Source: Silene latifolia (Eukaryota; Streptophyta; Magnoliopsida; Caryophyllales; Caryophyllaceae). From it: DNA of 64,000 nt. The stretch covers positions 19,583,748 to 19,647,747 of the forward strand of contig NC_133530.1 in assembly GCF_048544455.1 (NCBI RefSeq), written 5' to 3'. Shown piece after piece: positions 35,368 to 47,040 of the stretch; the first letter of the stretch is position 1; every line of letters begins with the position of its first letter. Under the pieces are notes generated by a model, which was not told the origin of the DNA, ran no database searches, and worked only from the letters and a program-made list of their open reading frames with translations. Made by a program: the position numbers and the translations under genes.

Positions 35368-35795
35368 TATGGATTATGATAAATATAATCCACTGGGTTG
35401 TATTTAAGCAACTATAAAAGAAATAAATACTCCCTCTATTTTTCTATATATAACTTTCTCACATTTCGAGACACACATTTCTCTCTCCAATATCTCTCAA
35501 ATTATATGCTTAAATATAGTCATATGTATACTCATATGAAAGAGTTTTTCATAAGGAATTTCATGGTATAATTTTTATAATTTTTTACCAAATATATTTT
35601 TGTAAATATTAAAGTCAAAGGCTCGCCTCGAAAAAGCAAAACGTCATATATTAAAAAATGGAGGGAGTAGTTATTATATGCATTAGTTGCATTGTTTTAT
35701 GTGTAATTTACTCTCTAATTTTTAAATTAATGCCAAATATAAAAGGATATTAAATGTTTAAATACAACCCAATGGGTTGTATTTATCATTTCCCT
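35368..35795. mobile_element. MITE with palindromic ends, interrupted by a Stowaway
   Basis: Left end GATAAATATAATCCACTGGG then TTGTATTTAAG; right end TTTAAATACAACCCAATGGG then TTGTATTTATC. Each end is a short palindrome as well as being inverse to the other. The insert 35430-35667 is a separate Stowaway. Without it the element is about 190 bases. A relative lies at 36833-37010. Confidence 0.5.
35430..35667. mobile_element. Stowaway MITE (238 bp)
   Basis: TCCCTCTATTTTTC-type left end and a GGAGGGAG right end, flanked by TA on each side. It is nested in the palindromic-end MITE. Confidence 0.7.
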
Positions 35796-36387
35796 AAAAT
35801 TATTTAGACAAAATAATATTCCGTATTTCACCTGCATAAATAGGATAAGCGATTTTGCTAATTTTTAGACATTATATTTGGTCTTTTACTATCCTATCTT
35901 ACTTAACTCATTTTAAAATTTAAGCAAAATATTATCGTCTTCACTCAGAAAATGGTTGTTGGAAATTGACAATTTTGTGTGCATTGTTATGAAATCTCGA
36001 TAAACGCGTTTGGACAAATGATGAATGATAGAGATCGATAATGTGAGAGAAAGAGTGGCCTGACCAGTAGCTGGCAACCAGTTATTGACGGCTGGGTCGA
36101 TAATTATAGGGACTTGAAATACTAACACCAAACACATTTTTCATTCATTCATACTTGGATTATTATCATTTTATGTGTAAAGTGGCGTGTAAGTAACACT
36201 ATTGTATTTTTTTTATTATCCACACAACTGGGAGTAATATAATACGAGGAGTACAAAATTTTGTAAAATAATTTCTAAATTTATTGTTTCAATTATATTT
36301 TGACTTGGGCTTAGGCTTTTCGCTTAAGTTTTTAATATTCAGATGATTCTCGTATACAATAATGTTAAAAAAGTATTATAGTTGGTA

Positions 36388-36594
36388 CTCCCTCCGTCCC
36401 GGTCAATTGTTATCTATTTCCATTTTGAGGTGTATCATTGAATTGTTATCTATTTCCATTTTTAGCAACCTTTTGTGGATCACATTTCATTGCATGTGGG
36501 GCAATGTAATTTGTGTGGTCCAAATTCATTCATAATTCTTTCCTTAATCTTTATGCCAAAAGCAATAGATAACAATTGACTGAGACGGAGGGAG
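36388..36594. mobile_element. Stowaway MITE (207 bp)
   Basis: CTCCCTCCGTCCCGGTCAAT at the left and an inverted GACGGAGGGAG-type end at the right (ATTGACTGAGACGGAGGGAG), with TA flanks at 36386-36387 and 36595-36596. Confidence 0.85.
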
Positions 36595-36832
36595 TATTAT
36601 TTTATAAACATTGTACTCCGTATACGCTAATAAGTTAATTAATATATTATGAGAAATTGATGTACAAACTCAGATACGGAGTATGTCATAATTAGTAAAA
36701 TATTTTTAACGATTTTTCTTTAATTAGCATATTAACGTGGGTTTTTAGGGCACATGTTAAAAAATTCAATGTATTATAAGTGTGTCAATTTATCAGTATA
36801 TTACATTATTAAGTGGTCTTCGATTATAGGAA

Positions 36833-37010
36833 AATAATACATGCAGCCCTAAGGGCTGCATTTAAGGTAATTAAAAAGGAAAGAAAAACTTAAATTAAGC
36901 ATTAATGACATCAATTTACGCGTAATTGTGTCATAAATTCCTAATTTAATTCCATTTTGGGAAGTAATTTAGTTCTTAAATACAGCCCTAAAGACTGTAT
37001 TTATCATTAC
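36833..37010. mobile_element. MITE with palindromic ends, second copy
   Basis: Left end ATGCAGCCCTAAGGGCTGCAT; right end AAATACAGCCCTAAAGACTG then TATTTATC. Same architecture as 35368-35795 with diverged sequence and no nested insertion. Confidence 0.45.
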
Positions 37011-37486
37011 TGTTGATTATATTATGACTTTTAAATCAATTGTCCCATAAAACATGGAGTAATAAATGAAACATATGTCACATTTTGACTTTTGAATCTT
37101 CCTTTGTGTGCTTTCTAAAATCAGTTACATCCATCCATTTTAAACTTGTCACTTCCTGTTATTAGGTTGTTCATCTTTAATTAATGAGACCAATATAATT
37201 TTTAATGTCGTATTTTCTCGCAGTTTTTATTTTTCACCGCACTTTTTAATTCTCTTTATTTCATGTCCAATGACATGAAAAATAAGAATGAATGAATGGA
37301 GTGCAGAATATAAGATATGAATTGACTTCATACCTTGAACTAAAATTGGTTAAAGTGTCATAAGAACCGCACAGTCTCGGCTATAATATAATGTGTTAAA
37401 CCTTTGTTGGGTGTTGGCCTTGAGTTTTGACATCTAAGACTTGGCTTGAAATCTATTTTATTGTAGCGATTGTTTACAAGTCCTAA

Positions 37487-37884
37487 GACCATCCTCAAGC
37501 AGTGGTCACGTTAACTAGGTCACGACCCGATTTTACTCTTAATCCTACCTTATTAACTTTGACCCATTTTCACCCTCCCAAGTAGAAGGTCGCGACCTAG
37601 GTCATCAACCCAATCATTTTCCATTTCACAACATTCCCAATCATACCCCACTATCATATTATATACTTTTATTTATTATTTTTTTATTGTTTAACCAATA
37701 AAAAGTATCCACCTAGAAGGTCACCAAGGTGGTCAATTTGCTCAACAATGGTCACAAATTGACCTTTTGATGCAAAATGTCACAAATTAACCATCAAAGG
37801 TCACCAATTATACTTGCTTAATTATGTCATTAGCATGACCAAGCAAGGTCATGACCTACCAATTGACCTTGCTTGGGCATGGTC
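37487..37884. mobile_element. PIF/Harbinger (Tourist-like) MITE, 398 bp
   Basis: Flanked by TAA at 37484-37486 and 37885-37887, the TWA target preferred by PIF/Harbinger. Ends GACCATCCTCAAGCAGTGGT and, inverted, GACCATGCCCAAGCAAGGTC. Internal GGTCA repeats are frequent. No coding capacity. Confidence 0.75.
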
Positions 37885-37940
37885 TAAGGGATAAAGTGTG
37901 AATTGAGTCTTATAGATAAAATGTTACCCGATCTTAGAAT

Positions 37941-38126
37941 CACAAAATCTCATTGAAGACGGCGATATCCGTCACAAGCTGAAGACGGATACCATTTCCT
38001 CTCACAAAATACCCATGAGAGGCAAGTGGGGAAGCACATGGGGATGCCCCACCTTGTCCCCTCTCCCTTTTTGTGAGAGGTCTTCAGCTTGTGACGGGAT
38101 TAGCCCGTCACAAGCAAGACGCTTTG
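37941..38126 (+). mobile_element. Mutator-type MITE with perfect 9-bp target duplication, copy 2
   Basis: TCTTAGAAT at 37932-37940 and 38127-38135. Ends CACAAAATCTCATTGAAGAC and, inverted, ACAAAGCGTCTTGCTTGTGA. Homologous to 26638-26797 in opposite orientation. Confidence 0.8.
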
Positions 38127-38129
38127 TCT

Positions 38130-39050
38130 TAGAATAAAGATAGCCTTTTTTTCATATTCTTAAATTTAAAATCATCACACACATATTTACTTGTTATGTC
38201 CCCTAACGTTCTTCATTTTTCCTAATTTACCGTTTATCTCTCTAAAACTTAAATATCGTTTAATTTGGATGTTTTCCTTGCATAATCCTCCCTCTTATTT
38301 TCGAACATCTTCCACATTTCCTAAAACGGTAAATTCACACAAAACTTCCACTTTCCTTATTTATCTATCTTTTGTGGTTACAATATCTTATGACCCCACA
38401 TTCTCCCTTGTATTTTCATTTACATCCACATATCATTCTTCCACTAAATTCTACCCAAAAACAATTGTGAAAGAATATAGAGAATAGGAAGGCAGTTTAA
38501 TTCTATTGTTTAATTTGACTATTTTTTCAATACAATGCATATTTCCTCCCATTGCATGTAGAGGACAAACACGGCTAAACAAGACATTTGTAAATCAAAC
38601 AAAAACCGCAAAATGGGGAGAGTAAATAATTAGGACCACAAATAGTTGTCCTCACATCTTCAAAGTAGAAATGAAGTATAGTGTGTGGTTATGCTAGTGA
38701 AAATAACATTAAATTCATAGAATTCATTGATTTTGTTAGTTTGTAATCATACAACATTACTACCATAACTTTATTACCTTATTTATTCATGATGCAGTAA
38801 AGTTGGGCACTGCCTTTCTACTGCATGCATGTCTACACATAGTAATGCTGCTTGCAATTATGTCTTGTAGACCCATTTCTCATTATTTCCAGCTGCTATG
38901 AGATGGTAAAGGGTCATACATCCTACCTCAAATGCTAGAATATTGTGAGGGAAGCTAATGTTTGATACTCCCTTAATTGTAATACAAACATTAGTACATT
39001 ACCCTACTACCTCAAAAACTCCTGCAAATTGCGGGATCGAGGGGGAGGGG
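38130..39050. other. Gene-poor AT-rich spacer
   Basis: No gene is supported; open frames here lack family features. It ends in a G-run motif (GGGGGAGGGGGAGGGGG) near 39040. Confidence 0.5.
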
Positions 39051-39440
39051 GAGGGGGATCGAATGATTGCACCGAGAACTCTATCAAATGACGCCCCAGA
39101 CAAGAGTGCACAACCTATGACACACGGCATGTCATGCCGTGTCTTGGCGTACTTAGAGACGTGCCCAAACAATTTTTCTACTTCAACCTTATTTTTTTGT
39201 ATTTTCAGTGTCCCTAAGCGTATCGTACCCACATGGGTCGTGTCGTGCTTGGCTAGACAAAGTCTTCTCTCTCTCTCTCTCTCTCTCTCAAATTTCGGCC
39301 CATGCATGGCCCACGGCATATGGTGTGAGGTGCCATGTTGGGCCATGTCAATCCCTTGTCATGGAGTCATAGTCCATGTTGGGGCGTGCCAACTGCCAAC
39401 CCAACGGCCCGCGTGCCCGCTTGAAGTTGCTTCCATCTCT
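39050..39440. repeat. GC-rich GCACG/GGCCCA repeat, likely hAT-type, with CT run
   Basis: Related to 26090-26525 by GGCACG/CGTGCC motifs and the shared right end CTTCCATCTCT. Contains a (TC)12 microsatellite at 39265-39288. Confidence 0.45.
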
Positions 39441-39949
39441 CTACTTCACAATTAAAAAACGCAACTAGTTTAGTTTCTCATTTTTGCTTTATTCCATACC
39501 GAGTCATTTTTGACTTGTTCAATCATAATCAAAAACCAAAGAATAAAGCGCCTTTGATTCCATTGAAATTGGGAGACTCCCTTAATTGCAATGTTTTTAA
39601 AACTATAGCTTAGATCTGAGAAAACAGACCCGGTTATAAGGAGTCGATCCATATTGATTAAAATCAATTCCGAAAAGAGAAGCCCGGGTTTTGAATAATG
39701 GCACAAATTTGTTGATCACTAACTACCTTCGACACAATTGGAAAAATGCCCTGTAAGAAATTTACAACCATTGAAAGATCAAGCAACAAAGATTAACCTT
39801 TAAATAGACAAACTTTCATACAACAGCTAAGAAGATTAAATCTTGTACATTAGTTTTCATTAGTTCTTAACACATCTACACACGCCTACGGGTGTTAGAA
39901 GTTGCATTATCTAATTGCATCTCTACACATTACAAATACACAGCAGATT

Positions 39950-40107
39950 TACTAAACGCTAACCGTGGCTTTACCTACATCTTTCCACGGTACTAATTAC
40001 AATCATACCTACTAATAACTTACAGACTGTTTGAACAGATTTGCATGATGGACTATTTGCTAAGATGCACCTAATCAGATTAGTTAAACTGGCATCATAT
40101 CCACAAC
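39950..40107 (-). other. 3' UTR exon of the SWIB gene (predicted)
   Basis: Just after the SWIB stop codon a strong donor, ATCTG|GTGAGT, lies at 40786/40785. The next good acceptor, TTTCTTGCAG, ends at 40108. The exon's 3' end is not determined. An intron more than 50 nt beyond the stop could expose the message to nonsense-mediated decay, but here the donor is only about 11 nt after the stop. Confidence 0.45.
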
Positions 40108-40332
40108 CTGCAAGAAACAACCACGATAAGTTTCTAGTATTTGACGTTTGTGCCACCAGTTGGTAGTGAACTCTGAGTACACCATACTCAAATAAGAATA
40201 TTGCATGCAGAAAGAAATTATCCTCCCATTATATTAATGCTATATTCCATGAATGCGATGGGTCTTCGTTACCTCTTGACGCTCTTATCTTATCATTATA
40301 GATGATGCAACAAACTTGTATGAAAGGTAAAA

Positions 40333-40700
40333 AGTTCACAATCATAGACTACAATGAAAATCACATCCAAAACGCTCTACCCTGGTCTATACGGCAATAC
40401 CACCTCAAAACGCCGTAGTAGTAACTTTTCCATTACTCTTATCAGATGAGATGTCGCAGTCCAAAAATTATACCATGTATCTAATGTAATGTGAAACCTA
40501 TTTTTCCTATAAAGTCGAAGTTCACAATCATAGATTACAGTGAAAATGACATCCAAAACGCCCTACCCTGGTCTATGCGGCAAAACCACCCCAAAACGCC
40601 CTAGTAGTAACTTCTCCATAACTCTTATCAGATGAGATGTCGCAATCCAAAATTTATAACATGGTTCTAATATAATGTGATACCTATGTTGCCTATAAAG
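40333..40700. repeat. Tandem duplication, two copies of ~186 bp
   Basis: The segment starting AGTTCACAATCATAGA at 40333 recurs at 40519 in the same orientation with few changes (shared CCCTGGTCTAT and ATCAGATGAGATGTCGCA). It lies in the 3' UTR intron of the SWIB gene. Confidence 0.85.
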
Positions 40701-40796
40701 TCAAGTTAACACTTCTATTTCCCAATCAACACAACTGAGATAAAACGGTCCTGACAACACTAATAGAACACTGAATGATACTCACCAGATAGTGCA

Positions 40797-43700
40797 TTAT
40801 GATTGCTGGAAAAGATGATTACAAGCTAAAGCATCACGTATTGCAGAAAAAGTAGTGCTTTCACAACCCAATAGTTCTTGAAGCTTTGTATCACATAGAA
40901 CCGTTGAATTCAAAGTGTCCTACAAATTTCATAAAAAAATATACACATCAGTTGTATAACAGAAAAACTTCAAAGTCCGGACTCCAGTAAGATTTAGTGC
41001 ACAAATATACAGAAATAGTGATGCACTGGTCTTTACACAATAGTATATGACTACTCCTCCCTCCTACACTTTGGAAGTGTCCACATTTCCTTTTTGAGCG
41101 TATTCTCCAAAAGCTTCCACTTCCATATTTGGGATACAAATAACACAACAAATGACTATACTACCCCCACACTACCCCCTCCTAACCCAGACTCCGCCCC
41201 ACACACAACCCTACAAAACCCATCACTTTTCCAGCCAAGACCCACCTTATTGCACCCCAACCGTCCTGGAGAGTGGAGGCTACTGCACCGGTGCACCCAA
41301 AACCTGAGACCACCCAGCCTACTGGAACACAACCCCTAGGCCCTAACCCACCCACCATCGAAGTTTGCTCATCACAAAATCTGACACCCATCCAGTGGTA
41401 GATCCAATAGTGGTTGTCCCAACACCAATGTGTTAGATCCAGTGCTAGTTGTGGCAGCCTGTGGTGATTGGGTGGTGACTGTGGTGGCCTTGGTAATGGT
41501 TGGTATGCTGGGATAACTAATTTGAAACAATAAGGGGAATATTCGCGTGTCTGACCTCAAATTTCATTTGCCCAATTTAATTCCCAATTTTATGGAGGAG
41601 CAAGAGCCTGGGCAGAAAGCTCAGATGGTTTGAAAGGCATATAACTAACAAACATTGTATTGAGTGAACAAGATGTGCCCTAACAACAACAGTCTATCTG
41701 CTACAGATGGAAAAAAACAGTGTGATCTTTAAGGGAATTGAGCACGACATTGCTACATTCCCTAAACGATAACCCTCATACTTAAAATGATGGTAATGAA
41801 GACATTCAGACAAACTGAAGATTATTTTGAAAATACTCGTAACAACCTAACTTGGAATTCTATGACCTTTTATTAGACTTTTTAAAACACTTCTAACAAT
41901 AAGGGGTCGTTTGGTTCAAAGTATCAGAATGGATTGGAATGGATTATGATACCATAGAGGTATGGAGTTAGAAGCCTATACTTGCTCATCAGTGTTTGGT
42001 TCGATCTTGGAATGGATTGTGTTGTGGTAATAGGGTGGAATAGAGTTAGAAACTTGGGTGTATACATGGGTATGAGATTCCAAGGGGTTGTAATAGAGTT
42101 AGAATCCATTGGGTATCTAACTCCATTCCAAAAGCCTCTGACCAAACACTAGAATGGATTTAATACATTCCAATCCATTCCAAATTTCCAACACCTCCAA
42201 TCAAACACCCCCTAAATTATACTCGGTAAAGTTTTAAAACTGAAATTCTGTTTATTGGTTGGTCTTTAATTCATCTCTGAAATAACCAAACCCACGCTTA
42301 TAGATGAAGGGTGTATAAAAAATCCACTGTTAAACAAAAGGTTACAACACAGAAAATTTTAGCTCAAGGAGTGAAGTTCCAAACGGATGCAAACTCACCT
42401 CCAAGCCTTCTGCCTTAATGTACTCTTCTATACGCTTATACACATCCGACTGAAGCATTTCCTTCTTGCTGGTACCAAAGAACTTTGCAAGCGCTTCTGA
42501 AATCACAATAAGAGGAGCGGGAAGCTCAGATTTTGGAACTTGAGGCTCAGAACTTGGAACTTGAGGCTCAGAGCTTGGAACTTGAGGCTCAGACTTAGGA
42601 GCTTGAGACTCTTCATCCTTCAATTTCTTTGATTGTTGTCCCAAATCCTCTGTAACCACCAGAATATGGACTCAAAACACAACTTATGAGGAACAAATTC
42701 AATTCAGTATAATAATTACCAAATTTATTATACGTACTTTTAGGGTCAAGGGGTAGAATGTGTTTTGACAGCAACTTGTTCATCTGAAACATGTCAGTAC
42801 AGTCGACTTCAAATACCAGTCTCAGCTCTTCATTGCAAATTATCTTTCTCTTGTTACTTGGATCTTGAAGATTGTTCTTCCTTATATACGCCCAAAGCTG
42901 CTTCACAATCTACACAATATAGATACACATATAACTAAATAAGTACACAAGAGAAAAATATGTTTTTTTGGCAACAAAAGCATAATAAGTACGAGTACAA
43001 TCTAAAAAAGAGAACGCTAATAAAAACTACACCTCTGTTCTGGGCATAGTAGGTTGGCCAACGATTGCCTGAAGCTGAGGTGTCACGCCACAGAGTTTAT
43101 TTAGCCCACCTGGACCCCCTCTTCTTTTTGGTCTATGGCCACTGTAATAAAGGTTAAAAGCTTTATGAGTAACTTAAAATATGCTAAATCTTGAAAAGAA
43201 CTAGTGAAGTACAAACCCTTTAGTTTGAACATGAAAACAGCGAATAAAAGTATAAAACTAGAAAAAGAAGGTCTCTTGACATCTAGAAACAGATAACTTG
43301 TGAGGCACTGTATCTTCCTATCATCAACAATTTCAACATCATTTCAAAAGATACTCATGTCTAATTCAAACTTTCCATATTAAAGAATATTTACTAGAAC
43401 AGAAAATAGAAATGTACCGTAACAAAACACTTACGAGAACAGGACATTCAAACTAGAAGTCTCTAACACCCTAAGAGTATACTCTACAGTTATCAGTCAT
43501 AAAACTGACCACAGAATCAACTACTATATACTAGCTTAATCCTAACGAGCAGCGAAAAAACTTCTCTAGCAATTAACAAAAGGTAACATGACTAGTAGCT
43601 TCTTATACACAAGGACAGAATGAGTCCTAAGAAACCTGTAGGCTGTAAGTAAAACTGAATATCTTATCCAGAGTCCAGACTCGGATACACCTTACGTGGC

Positions 43701-45756
43701 AACATTATATATGGAAGTTAATACTCTAAGAAACATCCATCACAATACTAACATATGTGTAGTCTTTTAGCTGCTTGATACAAATTGAACTGAAACAAAA
43801 ATGTGTTAACAGCCTAGTAAGATTCTTTAAAAGATGTGGAGCTCGCCACAGCGTACCACAACCACCGTGTTGGTGAATGACGAGTACATGGGTAAAGCAA
43901 ACTCTAAAAGACAGCATTTTTTCTAATAGCTTGATTTTAGTTGAAATAATAGCCATGAAAACTTCCAAATGTTCTCAGCGCTGAACAAATCTGTTCAATC
44001 ATCAGTACACTTAAAGTGACGTTTAATCTTCTAGCTGCCAAAAAAAACTTCTAGCTAGTGATACAAAGTTACAAACATGGTATAGAGGCCCAACCGATAC
44101 TCAAAACATACAACGAGAACAACAATGTCCAGACATGCTGAATGAAAGGAAAGAAGGGCTGACTCAGTATACTGTCTGCTTTTACATAGCAAGAAAAAGA
44201 CTACCACAAAGCTAAACAGAAGTATAAACAGCATAAGGGTTGCAATTTAATGGTACTCACACATTATTAATCATAGACTAATCTGCAGTAGCAGGGCGCC
44301 TGCATCTAAGATGCACAAAAGCTTCGAAACAAAGAAAATAATAAACCCATGTTTACTCATAACCATAACGAGTCAATCTTCTAAACTTTCACAGCAATTA
44401 TATATATTCAGCACTCGACTACTGCAAACACAGCAACTTTCTCTTGCAAGTGTTGTATATTCATAGTTAAATTCCCAGAGAAACAAATCCGAATGCATTA
44501 CTCTCTTGCAGCAATACTCACTGGTTGACAACAAGATGAAACAATAGGCAGCGCCACAAATCAGAAAATTCTAAGCTCCTAAAGTAAATGGATAGGAAAA
44601 TTGCAAAAAAAGAAAAGAATATTCATCAGTTCATGAACACATAGCTATTCCTCCTTACAGGTTTCATCCCAATTAAGCTCCCTTACAGAACCACCATTTT
44701 CAATGCTATAAACATTATCGACTACAAGCATTATCTTCTACACCTCTCATCCATGAAACCCTAACTTAGCCATAAAAGGTAGGATGTGTTCGTTGTCAAA
44801 ATGTACACGACTCTATTTCACCAGATGATAAAAGTAGTTATCTTAGAATCCATGATCCCAGATCCACGCAGAAGATCAAATCTTTTTAGCCTAAAACTCC
44901 ATTACAAAGAGCCTATAAGATAGCTACGAAGATCCAGAGCATAGCATCTCTAAAGCACCCGATTCTTTTGGACTTCATCTACCTCAACTGAATAGCGCAG
45001 AATGAACTAAACCTACAGAACTTGAACTGCACTGGACTGAAGTGAACTAAAATTAACTCCAAAAGAACCCGGGCCGACATTCCATCATAAAATATGAACC
45101 CTAAAACACAAATGCCCGATCTCATACCTTCCCCACTCTACAAGCAACATACCAAAAACACCTTTTAATCTACCAAACCAAACAAAATACATCAAAAGCT
45201 CAAAACTTTAGTAAAGACAAACAAACCCCACATCAAAGTAATCACCCAAAATCATACTCGTCTCAGTTCCAATCATTTATTTACCTTCGATTAAAATACC
45301 CATCAAAACGAATAACACGGAAATCATAAAAAACAACAAAATTAAAAACACAAACCTATCTTTTGCAGTAGTAACACCAGAAACCGCATCACCAACAACA
45401 TTCCCAACAACACCACCAGGTTGCGCGAAACAAATCTGAGTAGGTCCCCTCGGAAAATGCGATTGATTGTAAAACACGTGTGAATAACCTTGTGCATGAG
45501 GATGCAAATTAGGGTTAGGGTTCGGAATTGGGGAAATTAAAGGTCGAGAAATTGGGGGAATCTGGGGAATTGGAGTCGGAATTGGGGAAAAGAGAAGAGA
45601 AATATGAGAACGAATGAAATCGATTTTATGAGAAAGATCAAACCCTAAATTAGATTGAAGACGAAGAATTACATCATTAAGAGAACTGAAGGAATTAGGG
45701 TTTGTATCTCTAAAAAGGGATTCTAAACCTTCTGCTATTTCTTTGTCGGACGCCAT
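40797..45756 (-). CDS. DEK_C and double SWIB/MDM2 domain protein
   Basis: Five coding exons: 45356-45756, 43033-43141, 42738-42909, 42399-42649 and 40797-40919; 351 residues, GT-AG throughout and phases consistent. N-terminal DEK_C-like helix bundle (residues 1-60, with GFDLSHKIDFIRSHI), a Pro-rich linker, a basic stretch (HRPKRRGGPGG), SWIB domain 1 (about 146-225, QLWAYIRKNNLQDPSNKRKI and MFQMNKLLSKHILPL), a Ser/Glu/Pro repeat linker (SEPQVPS repeats), and SWIB domain 2 (about 260-345, LAKFFGTSKKEMLQS; CDTKLQELLGCES; HLFQQS end). SWIB/BAF60b domains occur in chromatin-remodelling subunits; this plant class has DEK_C-SWIB-SWIB order and is nuclear. A 3' UTR intron is predicted (40108-40785). 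Confidence 0.9.
41903..42212. mobile_element. PIF/Harbinger (Tourist-like) MITE in SWIB intron 4, 310 bp
   Basis: TAA duplications at 41900-41902 and 42213-42215. Ends GGGGTCGTTTGGTTCA and, inverted, GGGGGTGTTTGATTGG. Subterminal GAATGGATT repeats. It lies in the long intron between coding exons 4 and 5 of the SWIB gene. Confidence 0.75.
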
Positions 45757-46239
45757 TTTTTGTAATTAATTGATTAAATTAATTAAAGGGTGTTTTTTTT
45801 GTAACAGAAAAAACGGAAATTATCCACTCTTTCACTCTCTAGAACTGTAAACAAATGAGACTACGAAGTGTTTGTTTCAGCATTCCTTTTTTTTGTGTCG
45901 ATTTGTGTTTGTTTTCTGAGATTTGGAGAGAGAGAGAGAGGGTGAAAGAGTGAGATAACGATAAACTTAAAACTATAAAGTACTACTAAAGTAGTGTGTC
46001 CGTGTGCGGTTCAATGGATGATTGACAAACCAATCAATTCGGTCGGGTTTAAATCGGGTCATTTTGAATTTGTCGAAATTCGAGTTAGGCTGAGTTAGAT
46101 TAGGTCATTTCGGGTTTACATACGTTACTATCAACACAAAAACAACGGACACTATTCGTCTAACGTTGTAGACGGGTCAAATATGTCATCACTTTTTTAA
46201 TAAGACAAACAGGTGAGATAGTGAGGGTTGTCTTATTAT

Positions 46240-46397
46240 TTTTTGATCTAAACCATCCGGTAATCCGAACCACATTGAGCCGACTAATCCGGATTTCGGG
46301 GCGTGTCCAAGGATTACGGTATTTAAACCCCTCTCAATCGCAATTGTGGGGGATCGATCCGCAGACCTTCCTACCAAGCGCAGCCCCATGCTACCAC
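46240..46397 (-). mobile_element. tRNA-derived SINE with 18-bp target duplication
   Basis: Flanked by identical TGAGGGTTGTCTTATTAT at 46222-46239 and 46398-46415. On the minus strand the head reads GTGGTAGCATGGGGC (A-box region), then GCGGATCGATCCCC (B-box like), and the body ends in an A-rich tail. Complete and recent-looking. Confidence 0.75.
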
Positions 46398-46490
46398 TGA
46401 GGGTTGTCTTATTATGAAAGTAGTAATATAATTGACCCGTTTACATCTTTAGACGGATATACCCGTCTACAATGAGACTAATTGTATTAT

Positions 46491-47032
46491 CAGGGCCGTC
46501 TCCGAGATTTCGGGGGCCCTGTGCGGAACTTCGAAAATAGGCCCTGATACTACTATTTACGTTAATACCTGTATGAATTTAAATGTTATTTTGTCATAAG
46601 ATTTATTTTTTAATATACGGAATGTTTATAGTTTATTTCTTTCATATTATTAAACAAGTATAACATAAATGATCTATTAATAAGTTTTTTCTAAACAACT
46701 TTGCATATTAGAAAAAAAAAGTCAAGAAAGGAAGCAAACAGTTTTAAATGAAATGAAACCAACAAATTATGAAATATAATCATAACTCACTCCATTAAAT
46801 GTAGTTTTGCAAAAAAAAAAAATGGAAAAAGTGTAGTTACGGAGAATCGAACCTGAGATGCATGAATGTAAAAAGCCCAAGAAAATCATATGCTAAACCA
46901 CTGTGCCATTCTACATTTTATGATTACTAATCTCACTAATTAGTATATATTCTTAATTTATCTTTACTGGGCCCCCAAAAATCGGGGGCCCTGTGCGACC
47001 GCACGGCCCGCACACCCTAAAGGCCGGCCCTG
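46491..47032. mobile_element. Non-autonomous hAT element, 542 bp
   Basis: Perfect 8-base target duplication TGTATTAT at 46483-46490 and 47033-47040. Ends CAGGGCCGTC and, inverted, CAGGGCCGGCC. Subterminal GGGGGCCCTGTGCG repeats occur in inverse at both ends. No transposase frame. Confidence 0.85.
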
Positions 47033-47040
47033 TGTATTAT

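Noticed and set aside
38191-38487. 98-codon plus-strand frame
   Set aside because: Composition is that of AT-rich spacer, no domain, no splice or promoter context.
39265-39288. (TC)n run as a regulatory element
   Set aside because: Simple microsatellite within a repeat, no nearby gene start.
46189-46389. 66-codon minus-strand frame
   Set aside because: It lies across the SINE and its target duplication; coincidental frame.
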